From the NCBI RefSeq assembly GCF_015999335.1, contig NZ_JAEACP010000007.1:124001-188000 (forward strand): 64,000 nucleotides of DNA, in the 5' to 3' direction. Position 1 is the first letter of the stretch. Each line of letters opens with the position of its first letter. This stretch comes from Tabrizicola soli (GTDB lineage Bacteria > Pseudomonadota > Alphaproteobacteria > Rhodobacterales > Rhodobacteraceae). The position numbers and the translations under genes were made by a program. Below are positions 26,254-35,338 of the stretch, one piece after another. The notes beneath the pieces are model-generated. The model saw only the letters and a list, made by a program, of their open reading frames with translations. It searched no databases and was not told the origin of the DNA.

Positions 26254-27165
26254 TCATGCCGGGGCCAGTTCGCGTTTGACCTCGTCGAGGAGGCGTCTGG
26301 CTTCGGAGCCCTGGATCCTTGCGATGTCGTCCTGGTATTTCAGGATCGCGCCCAAAGTGTCGGCGATGACCTCGGGCGAGAGCGAGATGACGTCGAGGGC
26401 GAGGAGGCATTTCGCCCAGTCGATCGCCTCGGCCACGCCGGGTTTCTTGAACAGGTCCTCGTGGCGCAGGCGCTGGACGAAGGCCACGACCTCGCGGGAC
26501 AGGGCGGCCTGCGCCTCGGGGACGCGGGCGTGCAGGATGGCGAGTTCGCGGTCGAAACCGGGGTAGTCGACCCAGTGGTAGAGGCAGCGGCGCTTCAGCG
26601 CGTCATGCACCTCGCGCGTGCGGTTGGAGGTGAGGATGACGATGGGGGGTTCGGGGGCCTTGATGGTGCCGAGTTCCGGGATGGTGACCTGGAAGTCGGA
26701 GAGCGCCTCGAGCAGGAAGGCCTCGAAGGGTTCGTCGGTGCGGTCGAGCTCGTCGATCAGGAGCACCGGCGCACCGCCGGGTTGCGGGCGCATGGCGGCG
26801 AGGAGCGGGCGTTCGATCAGGTAGTCTTCGGTGAAGAGCTCGGTCTTGAGCGCGTCGCGGTCGGCGCCGCCCTGCGCCTCGGCGGTGCGGATGGCGATCA
26901 TCTGGGCGGCGAAGTTCCATTCGGCGACGGCGGAGGCGGCGTCCAGCCCCTCGTAGCATTGCAGCCGGATCAGGCGGCGGTCCAGCGCGGCGGCGAGGGT
27001 CTTGGCGATCTCGGTCTTGCCGACGCCGGCCTCGCCTTCGAGGAAGAGCGGGCGGCCGAGTTTCAGCGCGAGGAAGACCACGGTGGCCAGCGCGCGGGAG
27101 GCGACATAGCCCTGGCCCGCAAGGAGCTGTTCCACGCCGTCGATGTCCCTGGGAATGGTGGTCAA
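26254..27165 (-). CDS. MoxR-family AAA ATPase, CoxD-like
   Basis: 303 residues from a TTG at 27165 (L/M-TTIPRDIDGVEQLL). This start fits the family N-terminus; there is no nearby ATG or GTG. Walker A GEAGVGKTEIAK, QCYEGLDAASAVAEWNFAAQM, Walker B LLIDELDRTDEPFEAFLLE, sensor 1 ILTSNRTREVHDALKRRCL, and the trailing YPGFDREL. MoxR ATPases act as chaperones with VWA proteins; the CoxD/CoxE pair remodels the Mo-Cu site of CO dehydrogenase. It could serve another Mo-hydroxylase here. Confidence 0.9.
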   Translation of the reverse strand: MTTIPRDIDGVEQLLAGQGYVASRALATVVFLALKLGRPLFLEGEAGVGKTEIAKTLAAALDRRLIRLQCYEGLDAASAVAEWNFAAQMIAIRTAEAQGGADRDALKTELFTEDYLIERPLLAAMRPQPGGAPVLLIDELDRTDEPFEAFLLEALSDFQVTIPELGTIKAPEPPIVILTSNRTREVHDALKRRCLYHWVDYPGFDRELAILHARVPEAQAALSREVVAFVQRLRHEDLFKKPGVAEAIDWAKCLLALDVISLSPEVIADTLGAILKYQDDIARIQGSEARRLLDEVKRELAPA

Positions 27166-27212
27166 TCGCTGCCCCTGCCTTTCGGGCAGGTTGTCCGGGC
27201 GGCGGGCGGCGG

Positions 27213-28088
27213 TCAAGCCGTTTCGGCGGCGAGCCAGTCGCGGAAGGAGCGGAGCGGCGCGCGCGAGGGCGCGGCGCGGGGCCAGACGAGGTGGTAGCTG
27301 CCGAGCGCGGCGACGGGGGGGCCGAAGACCGGGACCAGGCGGTGCTCGGCAAGCTCGCGCTGGATCAGGAAGGTGGGGATCAACGCCAGGCCCATGCCGT
27401 GGATGGCGCCCTGGGTCAGGGTGGCGAACTGGTCGAACATCATGCCGGGCGGGCGCTGGCCGGGGGCGCCGTGGTGCGCCAGCCAGCGGCCCCAGTCGCC
27501 GGGGCGGCTTTCCAGTTGCAGGAGCGGCTGGGCGAGGATGTCGGTGGCGCGGGTGAGCGGCGGCAGGCCGGGGGCGGCGACGGCCAGGACCTCCTCGTCC
27601 ATCAGTTTCAGGTAGTCGACGCCGGGCCAGTCCTGCCGGCCGTAGTGGATCGCGGCGTCGAAGGCGGTGCCGGCGAAGTCGAAGGGGCGGAGGCGCGTGG
27701 AGAGGTTGACCGTGACCTCGGGGTGGCTTTGCGCGAAGCGGGCGAGGCGCGGGGCGAGCCAGTGCATCCCGAAGGCGGGCAGGATCGCGAGGTTGAGGGA
27801 GCCGCCGGTCGGGTTGGCGCGCAAGGTGATCGAGGCGGAGGCGAGGAGGTGGAGGGCCTTGCGGACCTCGGCCACGTAATCCTGCCCGGCGGGGGTGAGG
27901 CGCAGGCGCTGGCGCTCGCGGATCAGGAGGGGGACGCCGAGTTGTTGTTCGAGGCCTTGCAGGGCGCGGCTGATGGCGCCCTGGGTAAGGCTCAGTTCCC
28001 CGGCCGCGGCGGAGGCGGTGCCGAGGCGGTCGACGGCCTCCAGCGCCATCAGGGCCGGGATCGGCGGCAGGTAGCGGCGGGGGAGCAT
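27213..28088 (-). CDS. LysR-family transcriptional regulator (GcvA-like)
   Basis: 291 residues. The N-terminal HTH (RLGTASAAAGELSLTQGAISRALQGLEQQLGVPLLIRERQRLRLTPAG) is typical of the GcvA subgroup, followed by a periplasmic-binding-like effector domain (NLAILPAFGMHWLAPRLARF). It is divergent from glutaryl-CoA dehydrogenase with 90 bases between, and a perfect LysR box begins 2 bases before its start codon, so it probably controls that gene and itself. Confidence 0.93.
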   Translation of the reverse strand: MLPRRYLPPIPALMALEAVDRLGTASAAAGELSLTQGAISRALQGLEQQLGVPLLIRERQRLRLTPAGQDYVAEVRKALHLLASASITLRANPTGGSLNLAILPAFGMHWLAPRLARFAQSHPEVTVNLSTRLRPFDFAGTAFDAAIHYGRQDWPGVDYLKLMDEEVLAVAAPGLPPLTRATDILAQPLLQLESRPGDWGRWLAHHGAPGQRPPGMMFDQFATLTQGAIHGMGLALIPTFLIQRELAEHRLVPVFGPPVAALGSYHLVWPRAAPSRAPLRSFRDWLAAETA

Positions 28089-28089
28089 T

Positions 28090-28104
28090 ATGAGTTTCCC
28101 TCAT
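28090..28104. promoter_or_regulatory. LysR-type operator, T-N11-A
   Basis: ATGAGTTTCCCTCAT is a perfect 5-bp dyad with the T-N11-A form (T 28091, A 28103). It sits 2 bases upstream of the LysR start codon and 75 bases upstream of gcdH, the classical arrangement for autorepression plus activation of the divergent gene. Confidence 0.7.
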
Positions 28105-28178
28105 GAACCCGTGCAGGGGTTTCGATAGAACAGGCCAGCCTTCCATGCAAGGATGCCGGCAAAGATGGAGACCTGATC

Positions 28179-29399
28179 ATGCTGGACAAGCCGAAACTGA
28201 AAGCCAAGGACGCGCCGGACCTGAGCCGCTTCGACTGGGAGGATCCCTTCCGGCTGAACGACCAGTTGACCGAGGAAGAGCGGATGCTGCGCGATGCGGC
28301 GCGGGCCTATGCGCAGGAAAAGCTGCAGCCGCGCGTGGTGGCGGCCTATCGCGAGGAGACGACCGATCCGTCGATCTTCCGCGAGATGGGCGAGATGGGC
28401 CTTCTGGGCGTGACCGTGCCCGAGGAATACGGCGGGCTGGGCGCGTCCTATGTGGCCTATGGGCTGGTCGCGCGCGAGGTCGAGCGGGTCGATTCGGGCT
28501 ATCGGTCGATGATGTCGGTGCAGTCGTCCCTCGTGATGTATCCGATCTATGCCTATGGCTCCGAGGCGCAGCGGCGGAAGTATCTGCCGAAGCTGGCAAG
28601 CGGCGAGTTCATCGGCTGCTTCGGGCTGACGGAGCCGGATGCGGGGTCGGACCCGGCGGGGATGAAGACCGTCGCGAAGAAGACGGCCAATGGCTATGTG
28701 CTGAACGGCGCGAAGATGTGGATTTCCAACGCCCCGATCGCGGATGTATTCGTGGTCTGGGCCAAGTCCGAGGCGCATGGCGGCAAGATCAAGGGCTTCG
28801 TGCTGGAGAAGGGCATGAAGGGGCTTTCGGCGCCGAAGGTGGGGGGGAAGCTTTCCCTCCGCGCCTCGATCACCGGCGAGATCGTGATGAAGGATGTCGA
28901 GGTCGGCGAGGACGCGCTTCTGCCGCATGTCGAGGGGCTGAAGGGGCCGTTCGGCTGCCTGAACCGGGCGCGCTATGGGATTTCCTGGGGCGTGATGGGC
29001 TCGGCCGAGTTCTGCCTGCACGCGGCACGGCAATACGGGCTGGACCGCAAGCAGTTCGGCAAGCCCATCGCGGGGACGCAGATCTACCAGCTGAAGCTCG
29101 CCAACATGCTGACCGAGATTTCGCTGGGGTTGCAGGCGTCCTTGCGGGTCGGGCGGCTCCTGGACGAGGCCAATGCGGCGCCGGAGATGATCTCGATCGT
29201 CAAGCGCAACAACTGCGGCAAGGCGCTGGAAGCGGCGCGCTGGGCGCGGGACATGCATGGTGGCAACGGAATCCAGGAGGATTTCCAGGTCATGCGCCAC
29301 ATGGTGAACCTGGAGACGGTGAACACCTACGAGGGCACGCATGACGTCCATGCGCTGATCCTGGGCCGCGCGATCACCGGGCTGCAGGCGTTTTTCTGA
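28179..29399 (+). CDS. gcdH: Glutaryl-CoA dehydrogenase (acyl-CoA dehydrogenase family)
   Basis: 406 residues. FWxDP-like start ([19 protein letters not shown]) and [11 protein letters not shown] for FAD binding. The catalytic glutamate is in the C-terminal [35 protein letters not shown] and [13 protein letters not shown] are also characteristic. It oxidises and decarboxylates glutaryl-CoA to crotonyl-CoA in lysine/tryptophan breakdown. The divergent LysR gene is the expected regulator. Confidence 0.93.
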   Translation: MLDKPKLKAKDAPDLSRFDWEDPFRLNDQLTEEERMLRDAARAYAQEKLQPRVVAAYREETTDPSIFREMGEMGLLGVTVPEEYGGLGASYVAYGLVAREVERVDSGYRSMMSVQSSLVMYPIYAYGSEAQRRKYLPKLASGEFIGCFGLTEPDAGSDPAGMKTVAKKTANGYVLNGAKMWISNAPIADVFVVWAKSEAHGGKIKGFVLEKGMKGLSAPKVGGKLSLRASITGEIVMKDVEVGEDALLPHVEGLKGPFGCLNRARYGISWGVMGSAEFCLHAARQYGLDRKQFGKPIAGTQIYQLKLANMLTEISLGLQASLRVGRLLDEANAAPEMISIVKRNNCGKALEAARWARDMHGGNGIQEDFQVMRHMVNLETVNTYEGTHDVHALILGRAITGLQAFF

Positions 29400-29446
29400 T
29401 TTGGCCCCTGCCCCCGCCGTGATAACCGGGACCGGCGCCCCTTGCG

Positions 29447-29490
29447 GGCGTCGGATGCCTCCGGCGGGGATATTTTCGCAAAGATGAAAG
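29447..29490 (-). repeat. Mosaic intergenic repeat, copy 3 (CCGGAGGC type)
   Basis: On the minus strand it reads CTTTCATCTTTGC, AAAATATCCCCGCCGG, AGGC, then TCCGACGCC, matching 44514-44556 at almost every base. It lies between gcdH and the glycosyltransferase gene, opposite to their transcription. Confidence 0.75.
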
Positions 29491-29500
29491 CACGGGCGCG

Positions 29501-30529
29501 ATGCGGGTGACGGCCGTCCTGACGGTCAGGAACGAGGGCGCGTTCCTGCTGGAGTGGCTGGCGCATCACCGGGCCTGCGGGATCAGCGATTTCCTGGTCT
29601 TCTCCAACGATTGCGACGATGGCACCGATGCGATGCTGGAGCGGCTGGCGGCGCTGGGCTGGCTGGCCCATGTGCCGAACCCCGGCCCGCATCCCGAGGG
29701 GCCGCAATGGGCGGCACTGAAGCGGGCGGACCGACATCCGCTGGTGACGGGGGCGGACTGGCTGGTGCCGCTGGACGTGGACGAGTTCGTCAATGTGCAT
29801 GTCGGCGACCGGACGATCCCGGCGCTTTTGGCCGCGCTGCCCGAGGCGACGGCGATCCCGCTGACCTGGCGGCTCTTCGGCAATGCCGGGGTGGTGGGGT
29901 TCGAGGACCGGCCGGTGACCGAGGTCTTCACCCGCGCGGCGCCGGCGGTGCTGCACTGGCCCTGGCGGGCGCAGCTGTTCAAGACGCTGTACCGCAATGA
30001 CGGCAGCTATGGCAAACTGGGGGTGCATCGGCCGCGCCGGCCCGATCCCGCGCGCAAGCCGCGCTGGTTCGACGGCTCGGGGCGCGAGTTGCCGGCGGTC
30101 TATCACGGGGCGCGGATCTTCTCGGCCCCGGGGCGGGACCATGGCCGGCTGGCGCAACTGAACCATTACCCCCTCGGCGCGGTGGAGAGCTATGTCCTGA
30201 AAAGCGACCGGGGCCGGGCGGTGCACGGGGGCGACCGGCTGGGGATGGACTACTGGGTGGAGCGCAATTTCGTGGCCGTGGAGGACCGGACGGTGCTGGG
30301 GCTGGCAAGCGGAGCCCTGCGCGGGGAGCTGCATGGCGATCCGGTCCTGGGGCCGCTGCACCGCGCCGCCGTCGCCTGGCGCCGGGCGCGCTTTGCCGCG
30401 CTGATGGCCGAGGAGCCCTGGCGCGCGCTTTACGGCCGGCTCCTGCTGGCGCCTCCCAGCCGGATTCTCTCTCCGGCCGAAGCCGAGACGATCTGGAAGC
30501 CCTGGGCGCGGGCAACCACCAAGGGTTGA
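29501..30529 (+). CDS. Glycosyltransferase family 2-type protein
   Basis: 342 residues. It starts VTAVLTVRNEGAFLLEWLAHHRACGISDFLVFSNDCDDGTDAML, the GT2-like opening of a group that also resembles family 92. A DVDEF motif (LVPLDVDEFVNVHVG) supplies the metal/nucleotide-sugar ligand. HYPLGAVESYVLKSDRGRAV and a conserved GLGMDYW-like region occur near residue 250. No transmembrane segment. Donor and acceptor are unknown; envelope polysaccharide is a guess. Confidence 0.82.
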   Translation: MRVTAVLTVRNEGAFLLEWLAHHRACGISDFLVFSNDCDDGTDAMLERLAALGWLAHVPNPGPHPEGPQWAALKRADRHPLVTGADWLVPLDVDEFVNVHVGDRTIPALLAALPEATAIPLTWRLFGNAGVVGFEDRPVTEVFTRAAPAVLHWPWRAQLFKTLYRNDGSYGKLGVHRPRRPDPARKPRWFDGSGRELPAVYHGARIFSAPGRDHGRLAQLNHYPLGAVESYVLKSDRGRAVHGGDRLGMDYWVERNFVAVEDRTVLGLASGALRGELHGDPVLGPLHRAAVAWRRARFAALMAEEPWRALYGRLLLAPPSRILSPAEAETIWKPWARATTKG

Positions 30530-30709
30530 GCCTTGTGCGTCGACCCATTCGCCGGGGTTGCCGGACCCGGCCGGGCGGAAACAGTCGGTCCGGCTTGTTG
30601 CCGGGCGTGCGGGGAATACCAGGTGCAACGCCTTGTCGTGGCTGAATTTTCGCCCCATTGTGAGCAGGTAAGAGTGCGAATTTTGACCAGTCATTGAAGG
30701 CCGATAGCC

Positions 30710-31603
30710 ATGTCCGATCCGAACGCGCCTCCTGAATGGCAGCGCGCCATGCTTTCGATTGCCGAGGGCGATGGCGACTTCCTGCCGCTGGGTGACCGGC
30801 ATTATGCCTTCTTCGCGGAAGAACGGCCGCTCCTTCTGGTGACCTTCGAGGATGCCGCCGCCCTGCGCGAGCGGCCGGACAACCTGCCCGAATTCTATCA
30901 GATGGCCAGGGCGAGGGGCTGGTCGCTCCTGACCGTCCTGTCGGAGGGCGAGAGCTGGTGGCGCGATCCGGCGGTGTTCCGCTATTTCGACCGGCTGGCC
31001 GACGACGGGTTCCTGGAGGATTTCGACCGGGTGGTGTTCTACGGCGCAGGGCCATCGGGCTATGCGGCGGCGGCCTATTCGATCACGGCGCCGGGGGCCG
31101 AGCTGGTGCTGGTCGCGCCGCGCGCCACGCTGGACCCCGCGCTCGCGGGCTGGGACGAGCGCCACCGCAGCGCGCGGCGGCTGAACTTCCGCAGCCGCTA
31201 TGGCTATGCGCCGGACATGACGGAAAGCGCGTCCCGGGTCTGGCTGATCCACGATCCGCTGCACCGGCCCGATGCGATGCATGCGGCCCTGTTCCAGCGC
31301 CCCTGGGTCACGCCGCTGCGCGCCCGCTATACCGGCGAGGGCACCGAGGACACGCTGAAGGAGATGCGCATCCTGGACCGGATCCTGGAGGCGGCGATGG
31401 AGGGCAAGTTCTCGGCCGAATATTTCTCGTGGCTCTGGCGCGGGCGGCGGTCGAACGGCAGCTACCTGCGCACGATCCTGGCGGCGGCGCGGCTGCAGGG
31501 CCGGCGCCGGCGCGAGATCATGATCTGCCGCTCGGTCACCTCGCGGCTGAACGCGCCGCGCTACGCCCGCCGCCTGGCCGAGCTGACCGGGGGCTATGAC
31601 TGA
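30710..31603 (+). CDS. Uncharacterised protein, Rhodobacterales-type, alpha/beta fold
   Basis: 297 residues, no signal peptide or membrane helix. A central FDRVVFYGAGPSGYAAAAYSITAPGAELVLVAPRATLDP has the look of a nucleotide-binding or alpha/beta-hydrolase core (GAGPSGYAA near residue 111). RARGWSLLTVLSEGESWWRDPAVFRYFD and YRYGYAPDM-like stretches are distinctive. I recall similar proteins in related bacteria being loosely called phosphoadenosine phosphosulfate reductase, but none of the CysH cysteine motifs is present. It follows a glycosyltransferase on the same strand after 180 bases that show nothing recognisable. Confidence 0.7.
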   Translation: MSDPNAPPEWQRAMLSIAEGDGDFLPLGDRHYAFFAEERPLLLVTFEDAAALRERPDNLPEFYQMARARGWSLLTVLSEGESWWRDPAVFRYFDRLADDGFLEDFDRVVFYGAGPSGYAAAAYSITAPGAELVLVAPRATLDPALAGWDERHRSARRLNFRSRYGYAPDMTESASRVWLIHDPLHRPDAMHAALFQRPWVTPLRARYTGEGTEDTLKEMRILDRILEAAMEGKFSAEYFSWLWRGRRSNGSYLRTILAAARLQGRRRREIMICRSVTSRLNAPRYARRLAELTGGYD

Positions 31604-31712
31604 TCACTCGCCGTAGCCGTCGGCGATCCGGTCCAGCCGGGCGGCCGCGATCCTTGCAGGATGGACCCTGATGCCACTGGAAACGGGGGCGGGTTTGCGT
31701 TACCTGCGCCCC

Positions 31713-32753
31713 ATGCAAGCGATCACCCTGCCCCGCCCCGACGACTGGCACCTGCACCTGCGCGACGGCGCGATGCTGCAGGCCGTGCTGCCGGAAACCG
31801 CGCGCCATTTCGCCCGCGCGATCATCATGCCGAACCTGGTGCCGCCGGTGGTGACGCTGGCCGATGCGACGGCCTACCGCGAGCGGATCCTGGCGGCGCT
31901 GCCCGGGGAGATGGGTTTCGATCCCCTGATGACGCTCTACCTGACCGAGGGCACCGACCCCGCGGACGTGGAGCGGGCGGCGGCCTCGGGTCTGGTGAAG
32001 GCGGTGAAGCTGTATCCGGTGGGGGCGACGACCAATTCGCACTCGGGCGTGCGGGACCTGGCGAAGGTGATGCCGGTGCTGGAGCGGATGGCGGCGATCG
32101 GCCTGCCCTTGTGCACCCATGGCGAGGTGACGGACCCAGAGGTCGACATCTTCGACCGCGAGGCGGTGTTCATCGACACGGTCCTCGACCCGCTGCGCCG
32201 CCGGTTGCCGGAGCTGCGGGTGGTGATGGAGCATATCACCACCGAGGAAGGCGCCGCCTATGCCGCCGAGGGTGGCGAGAATCTGGCCGCCACGATCACC
32301 ACGCATCACCTGATCATCAACCGCAACCACATCCTCGCCGGGGGCATCAGGCCGCATTATTACTGCCTGCCGGTCGCCAAGCGCGAGAAGCACCGGCTGG
32401 CGCTGCGCAGGGCCGCGACCTCCGGAAGCCCGCGCTATTTCCTCGGCACCGACTCGGCGCCGCATGTCGACGCGCTGAAGGAACATGCCTGCGGCTGCGC
32501 GGGCTGCTTCACGGCGACCAATACGCTGAGCCTGCTGGCGCATGTGTTCGAGGAGGAGGGGGCGCTGGACCGGCTGGAGGGCTTTGCCTCGCGCAACGGC
32601 CCGGCCTTCTACCGCCTGCCGGTGAACGCGGGCGAGATCCGGCTGGAGAAGCGGGCCGAGCCTTGCGTCTGGCCGGCGAAGATCGTCTCGGACACCGGCC
32701 CCGTCACCGTCTTCGACCCCGGCTTCCCCGTGTACTGGCACGTTCTCCCCTGA
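31713..32753 (+). CDS. pyrC: Dihydroorotase, class II (E. coli type)
   Basis: 346 residues from ATG 31713 ([19 protein letters not shown]). Zinc ligands are the HLH pair in DDWHLHLRD, the carbamylated Lys in [12 protein letters not shown], His in LCTHGEV and MEHITT, and the catalytic Asp in GTDSAPH. The C-terminal region GRxGPAFY-like ([11 protein letters not shown]) completes the family pattern. It closes carbamoyl-aspartate to dihydroorotate in pyrimidine synthesis. pyrE follows 85 bases later. Confidence 0.96.
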   Translation: MQAITLPRPDDWHLHLRDGAMLQAVLPETARHFARAIIMPNLVPPVVTLADATAYRERILAALPGEMGFDPLMTLYLTEGTDPADVERAAASGLVKAVKLYPVGATTNSHSGVRDLAKVMPVLERMAAIGLPLCTHGEVTDPEVDIFDREAVFIDTVLDPLRRRLPELRVVMEHITTEEGAAYAAEGGENLAATITTHHLIINRNHILAGGIRPHYYCLPVAKREKHRLALRRAATSGSPRYFLGTDSAPHVDALKEHACGCAGCFTATNTLSLLAHVFEEEGALDRLEGFASRNGPAFYRLPVNAGEIRLEKRAEPCVWPAKIVSDTGPVTVFDPGFPVYWHVLP

Positions 32754-32766
32754 CCCGCTCCTCGAT

Positions 32767-32807
32767 GACTTCGTCACTCGTCGCCATCGCGAGGAGGAGA
32801 CGAAGTC
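32767..32807 (+). other. Hairpin in the pyrC-pyrE spacer
   Basis: GACTTCGTC and GACGAAGTC form a perfect 9-bp stem around a 23-base loop, and CTCGTCG / CGACGAG nearby offers an alternative pairing. Two mutually exclusive stems could affect pyrE expression, but no T-run or leader peptide supports attenuation. Confidence 0.35.
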
Positions 32808-32838
32808 GAACGACGAGCCCCTCCGAAAGGACCCGCGC

Positions 32839-33516
32839 ATGATCCCCTCGACCTTCCCGCCGAAAGCGGAAATCGCCCGTCTCGCCGCCCGCGCGCTTCT
32901 GGAGATCAAGGCGGTGCATTTCAACGCCGAGACGCCGTTCACGCTGGCCTCGGGCCTGCCCTCGCCGACCTACATCGACTGCCGCAAGCTGATCAGCTAT
33001 CCGCGCATCCGCTCGACCCTGATGGATTTCCTCGCCGTCACGGTGATGCGCGAGGCGGGGTTCGAGGCTTTTGACAACATCGCCGGCGGCGAGACGGCGG
33101 GCATCCCCTTCGCGGCGCTGGTGGCCGAACGGCTGGCGCTGCCGATGACCTATGTGCGCAAGAAGCCCAAGGGCTACGGCCGCAACGCCCGGATCGAGGG
33201 CGCGATGACCGAGGGCCAGCGCGTCCTGCTGGTCGAGGACCTGACCACCGACGGCGGCTCGAAACTGAGCTTCGTCGATGCGATCCGCGAGACCGGGGCC
33301 ACCTGCGGCCATACGGCGGTGATCTTCTACTACGGCATTTTTCCCGATACCGAGGCGAAGCTCGGCGCGCATGGGGTGAAGCTGCACCATCTCTGCACCT
33401 GGTGGGATGTGCTGGCCGAGGCTCGGGCGCAAGGCGCGTTCGACGCGGGCACGCTGGCCGAGGTCGAAAGCTTCCTGAAGGCGCCGCGCGCCTGGCAGGA
33501 GGCCCGCAAGGGCTGA
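32839..33516 (+). CDS. pyrE: Orotate phosphoribosyltransferase
   Basis: 225 residues. The PRPP-binding motif is [14 protein letters not shown] near residue 132; the N-terminal [13 protein letters not shown] and [14 protein letters not shown] are typical. The [14 protein letters not shown] loop carries catalytic lysines. It makes orotidine 5'-phosphate from orotate and PRPP. AAAGG precedes the ATG. Confidence 0.96.
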   Translation: MIPSTFPPKAEIARLAARALLEIKAVHFNAETPFTLASGLPSPTYIDCRKLISYPRIRSTLMDFLAVTVMREAGFEAFDNIAGGETAGIPFAALVAERLALPMTYVRKKPKGYGRNARIEGAMTEGQRVLLVEDLTTDGGSKLSFVDAIRETGATCGHTAVIFYYGIFPDTEAKLGAHGVKLHHLCTWWDVLAEARAQGAFDAGTLAEVESFLKAPRAWQEARKG

Positions 33517-33630
33517 TTCCTCCCCTTTCCGCATCGCGCAGCGCCGGGAAGGCTTCCACCAAGGCCTGCCACGGCTCCAAGGGCTAGCTTGGCGCTTCAT
33601 CCGAGGGGCAAGATGTGGTAGGCTCAATCT

Positions 33631-33653
33631 TGTGGATAAGCGGCTTATGCACA
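33631..33653. promoter_or_regulatory. Inverted pair of DnaA boxes upstream of dnaB
   Basis: TGTGGATAA (33631-33639) is the exact reverse complement of the consensus DnaA box. TTATGCACA (33645-33653) differs from it by one base. They face each other with 5 bases between, about 80 bases before dnaB. DnaA control of dnaB is a reasonable inference. There is no AT-rich unwinding region, so it is not an origin. Confidence 0.65.
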
Positions 33654-33732
33654 GCTTTCCCCCAACCCATTCCACCGCAGGACGTGCTAGGCGGTGGGCA
33701 CCAAAAAGCAGACAAGACGGCAGAGGGCAGAA

Positions 33733-35241
33733 ATGACCGAGATCACCGCACTGAGGCCGATGGTTCCGGCCGCAGCCCCGGCTGCGTCCGAGGCCGAGGT
33801 CCTGCCGCACAACATCGAGGCCGAACAGCAGCTGCTGGGCGCGATCCTGACCAACAACGAGGTCTTCGACCGGATCTCCAGCCTGGTGAAGGCCGAGCAT
33901 TTCTTCGACCCCGTGCACCAGCGCATCTTCCAGGTCGCGGCGGCGCGGATCCAGAAGAACGCGCTGGCCTCTCCCGTCACGCTGAAGGCGTTTCTCGAGG
34001 ATGATCCGGGGCTGAAGGAACTGGGCGGGCCGGCCTATCTGGTGCGCCTCGCCGGGGCGGCGATCTCGGCCTATGCGGCGCGCGACTATGCGCAGATGGT
34101 CTATGACCTGGCGGTGCGGCGCGAGCTGATCCAGCTCGGCCGCGACATCGCGGCGCAGGCGGCCAAGGTCGAGGTGGCGTCCGAGCCGAAGGACCAGATC
34201 ATCGAGGCGGAACAGCGGCTTTACAAGCTGGGCGAGCAGGGCGTCGCGGAGCGCGGATTCCAGAGCTTTCTCAAGGCCGTGACCGACGCGGTGAACGTGG
34301 CGAACGCCGCCTACCAGCGTGACGGCGGCCTGGCGGGGATTTCGACCGGGCTGGTCGACATGGACAAGAAGCTGGGGGGACTGCACCCCTCGGACCTCCT
34401 GATCCTTGCGGGGCGTCCGTCGATGGGCAAGACCTCGCTGGCCACCAACATCGCCTTCAACATCGTCAAGGCCTACAAGCGCGGCCGGCTGCCCGACGGG
34501 ACCGAAGGCGCGGTCGAGGGCGGCGCGGTCGGGTTCTTCAGCCTGGAGATGAGCGCCGAACAGCTGGCGGCGCGGATCCTGTCGGAAGCGGCCGAGGTGC
34601 CCTCGGAACAGATCCGGCGCGGCGACATGACGGAACAGGAATTCCGCCGTTTCGTCGAGGCGGCCAAGGCGCTGGAAGCCTGCCCGCTCTACATCGACGA
34701 CACCCCTGCCCTGCCGATCAGCCAGGTCGCCGCCCGGGCGCGGCGGCTGAAGCGGACGCATGGCCTGGATGTGCTGATCATCGACTACCTGCAGCTGCTG
34801 AAGGGCTCGTCCAAGGACAACCGGGTCCAGGAGGTCAGCGAGATCACGCAAGGCCTGAAGGCGATCGCGAAGGAGCTGAACATCCCCGTGATCGCCCTGT
34901 CGCAGTTGAGCCGTGCCGTCGAAAGCCGCGACGACAAGCGGCCGCAGCTGTCCGACCTGCGGGAATCGGGCTCGATCGAACAGGACGCCGACGTGGTCAT
35001 GTTCGTCTTCCGCGAGGAATACTACCGCGAGCGGGAGAAGCCCGGCGACCACGAACTGGAGAAGATGGCGCAGTGGCAGGCGCTGATGGAATCGGTGCAC
35101 GGCAAGGCCGAGGTCATCATCGGCAAGCAGCGCCACGGGCCGATCGGCACGGTGGAACTCTCGTTCGAGGGCCGGTTCACCCGCTTCGGCAACCTGGCGA
35201 AGCCCTGGCAGGGCTCGGGCGGGCCGGACGTGGGGTTCTGA
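33733..35241 (+). CDS. dnaB: Replicative DNA helicase DnaB
   Basis: 502 residues from ATG 33733 with GAGGG upstream (an in-frame ATG at 33694 is worse placed). The N-terminal primase-interaction domain starts LPHNIEAEQQLLGAILTNNEVFD. The RecA-like C-domain has Walker A GRPSMGKTS, VGFFSLEMSAEQL, Walker B VLIIDYLQLL, the arginine-rich RARRLKRTHGLD and GSIEQDADVVMFVFREEYY. It unwinds DNA at replication forks. No intein interrupts it. Confidence 0.97.
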   Translation: MTEITALRPMVPAAAPAASEAEVLPHNIEAEQQLLGAILTNNEVFDRISSLVKAEHFFDPVHQRIFQVAAARIQKNALASPVTLKAFLEDDPGLKELGGPAYLVRLAGAAISAYAARDYAQMVYDLAVRRELIQLGRDIAAQAAKVEVASEPKDQIIEAEQRLYKLGEQGVAERGFQSFLKAVTDAVNVANAAYQRDGGLAGISTGLVDMDKKLGGLHPSDLLILAGRPSMGKTSLATNIAFNIVKAYKRGRLPDGTEGAVEGGAVGFFSLEMSAEQLAARILSEAAEVPSEQIRRGDMTEQEFRRFVEAAKALEACPLYIDDTPALPISQVAARARRLKRTHGLDVLIIDYLQLLKGSSKDNRVQEVSEITQGLKAIAKELNIPVIALSQLSRAVESRDDKRPQLSDLRESGSIEQDADVVMFVFREEYYREREKPGDHELEKMAQWQALMESVHGKAEVIIGKQRHGPIGTVELSFEGRFTRFGNLAKPWQGSGGPDVGF

Positions 35242-35255
35242 GGACGGCGGAGGAA

Positions 35256-35338
35256 GGTGCGCTGTAGCGCACCCTACGGCGACCGGGGAAAGGTGCGCCT
35301 GGGGGACGGCGGGAAGGTGCGCTGTAGCGCACCCTACG
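35256..35338. repeat. GTAGGGTGCGC palindromes, two copies in direct orientation
   Basis: Two identical 23-base units (35256-35278 and 35316-35338), each GGTGCGCTGTAGCGCACC followed by CTACG. A decayed third unit (GGTGCGCCTG) lies between them. The right copy contains the TAG stop codon (35334-35336) of the minus-strand ATPase. The unit is the same palindrome found at 53634-53690. Confidence 0.85.

Noticed and set aside
30710-31603. PAPS reductase
   Set aside because: No phosphate loop of the SSFGAES type and no CCN..CxxC..ECGIH cysteines.
33601-33732. Origin of replication near the DnaA boxes
   Set aside because: Only two boxes, no AT-rich unwinding element and no dnaA, dnaN or gidA neighbours. 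Regulation of dnaB is a simpler reading.
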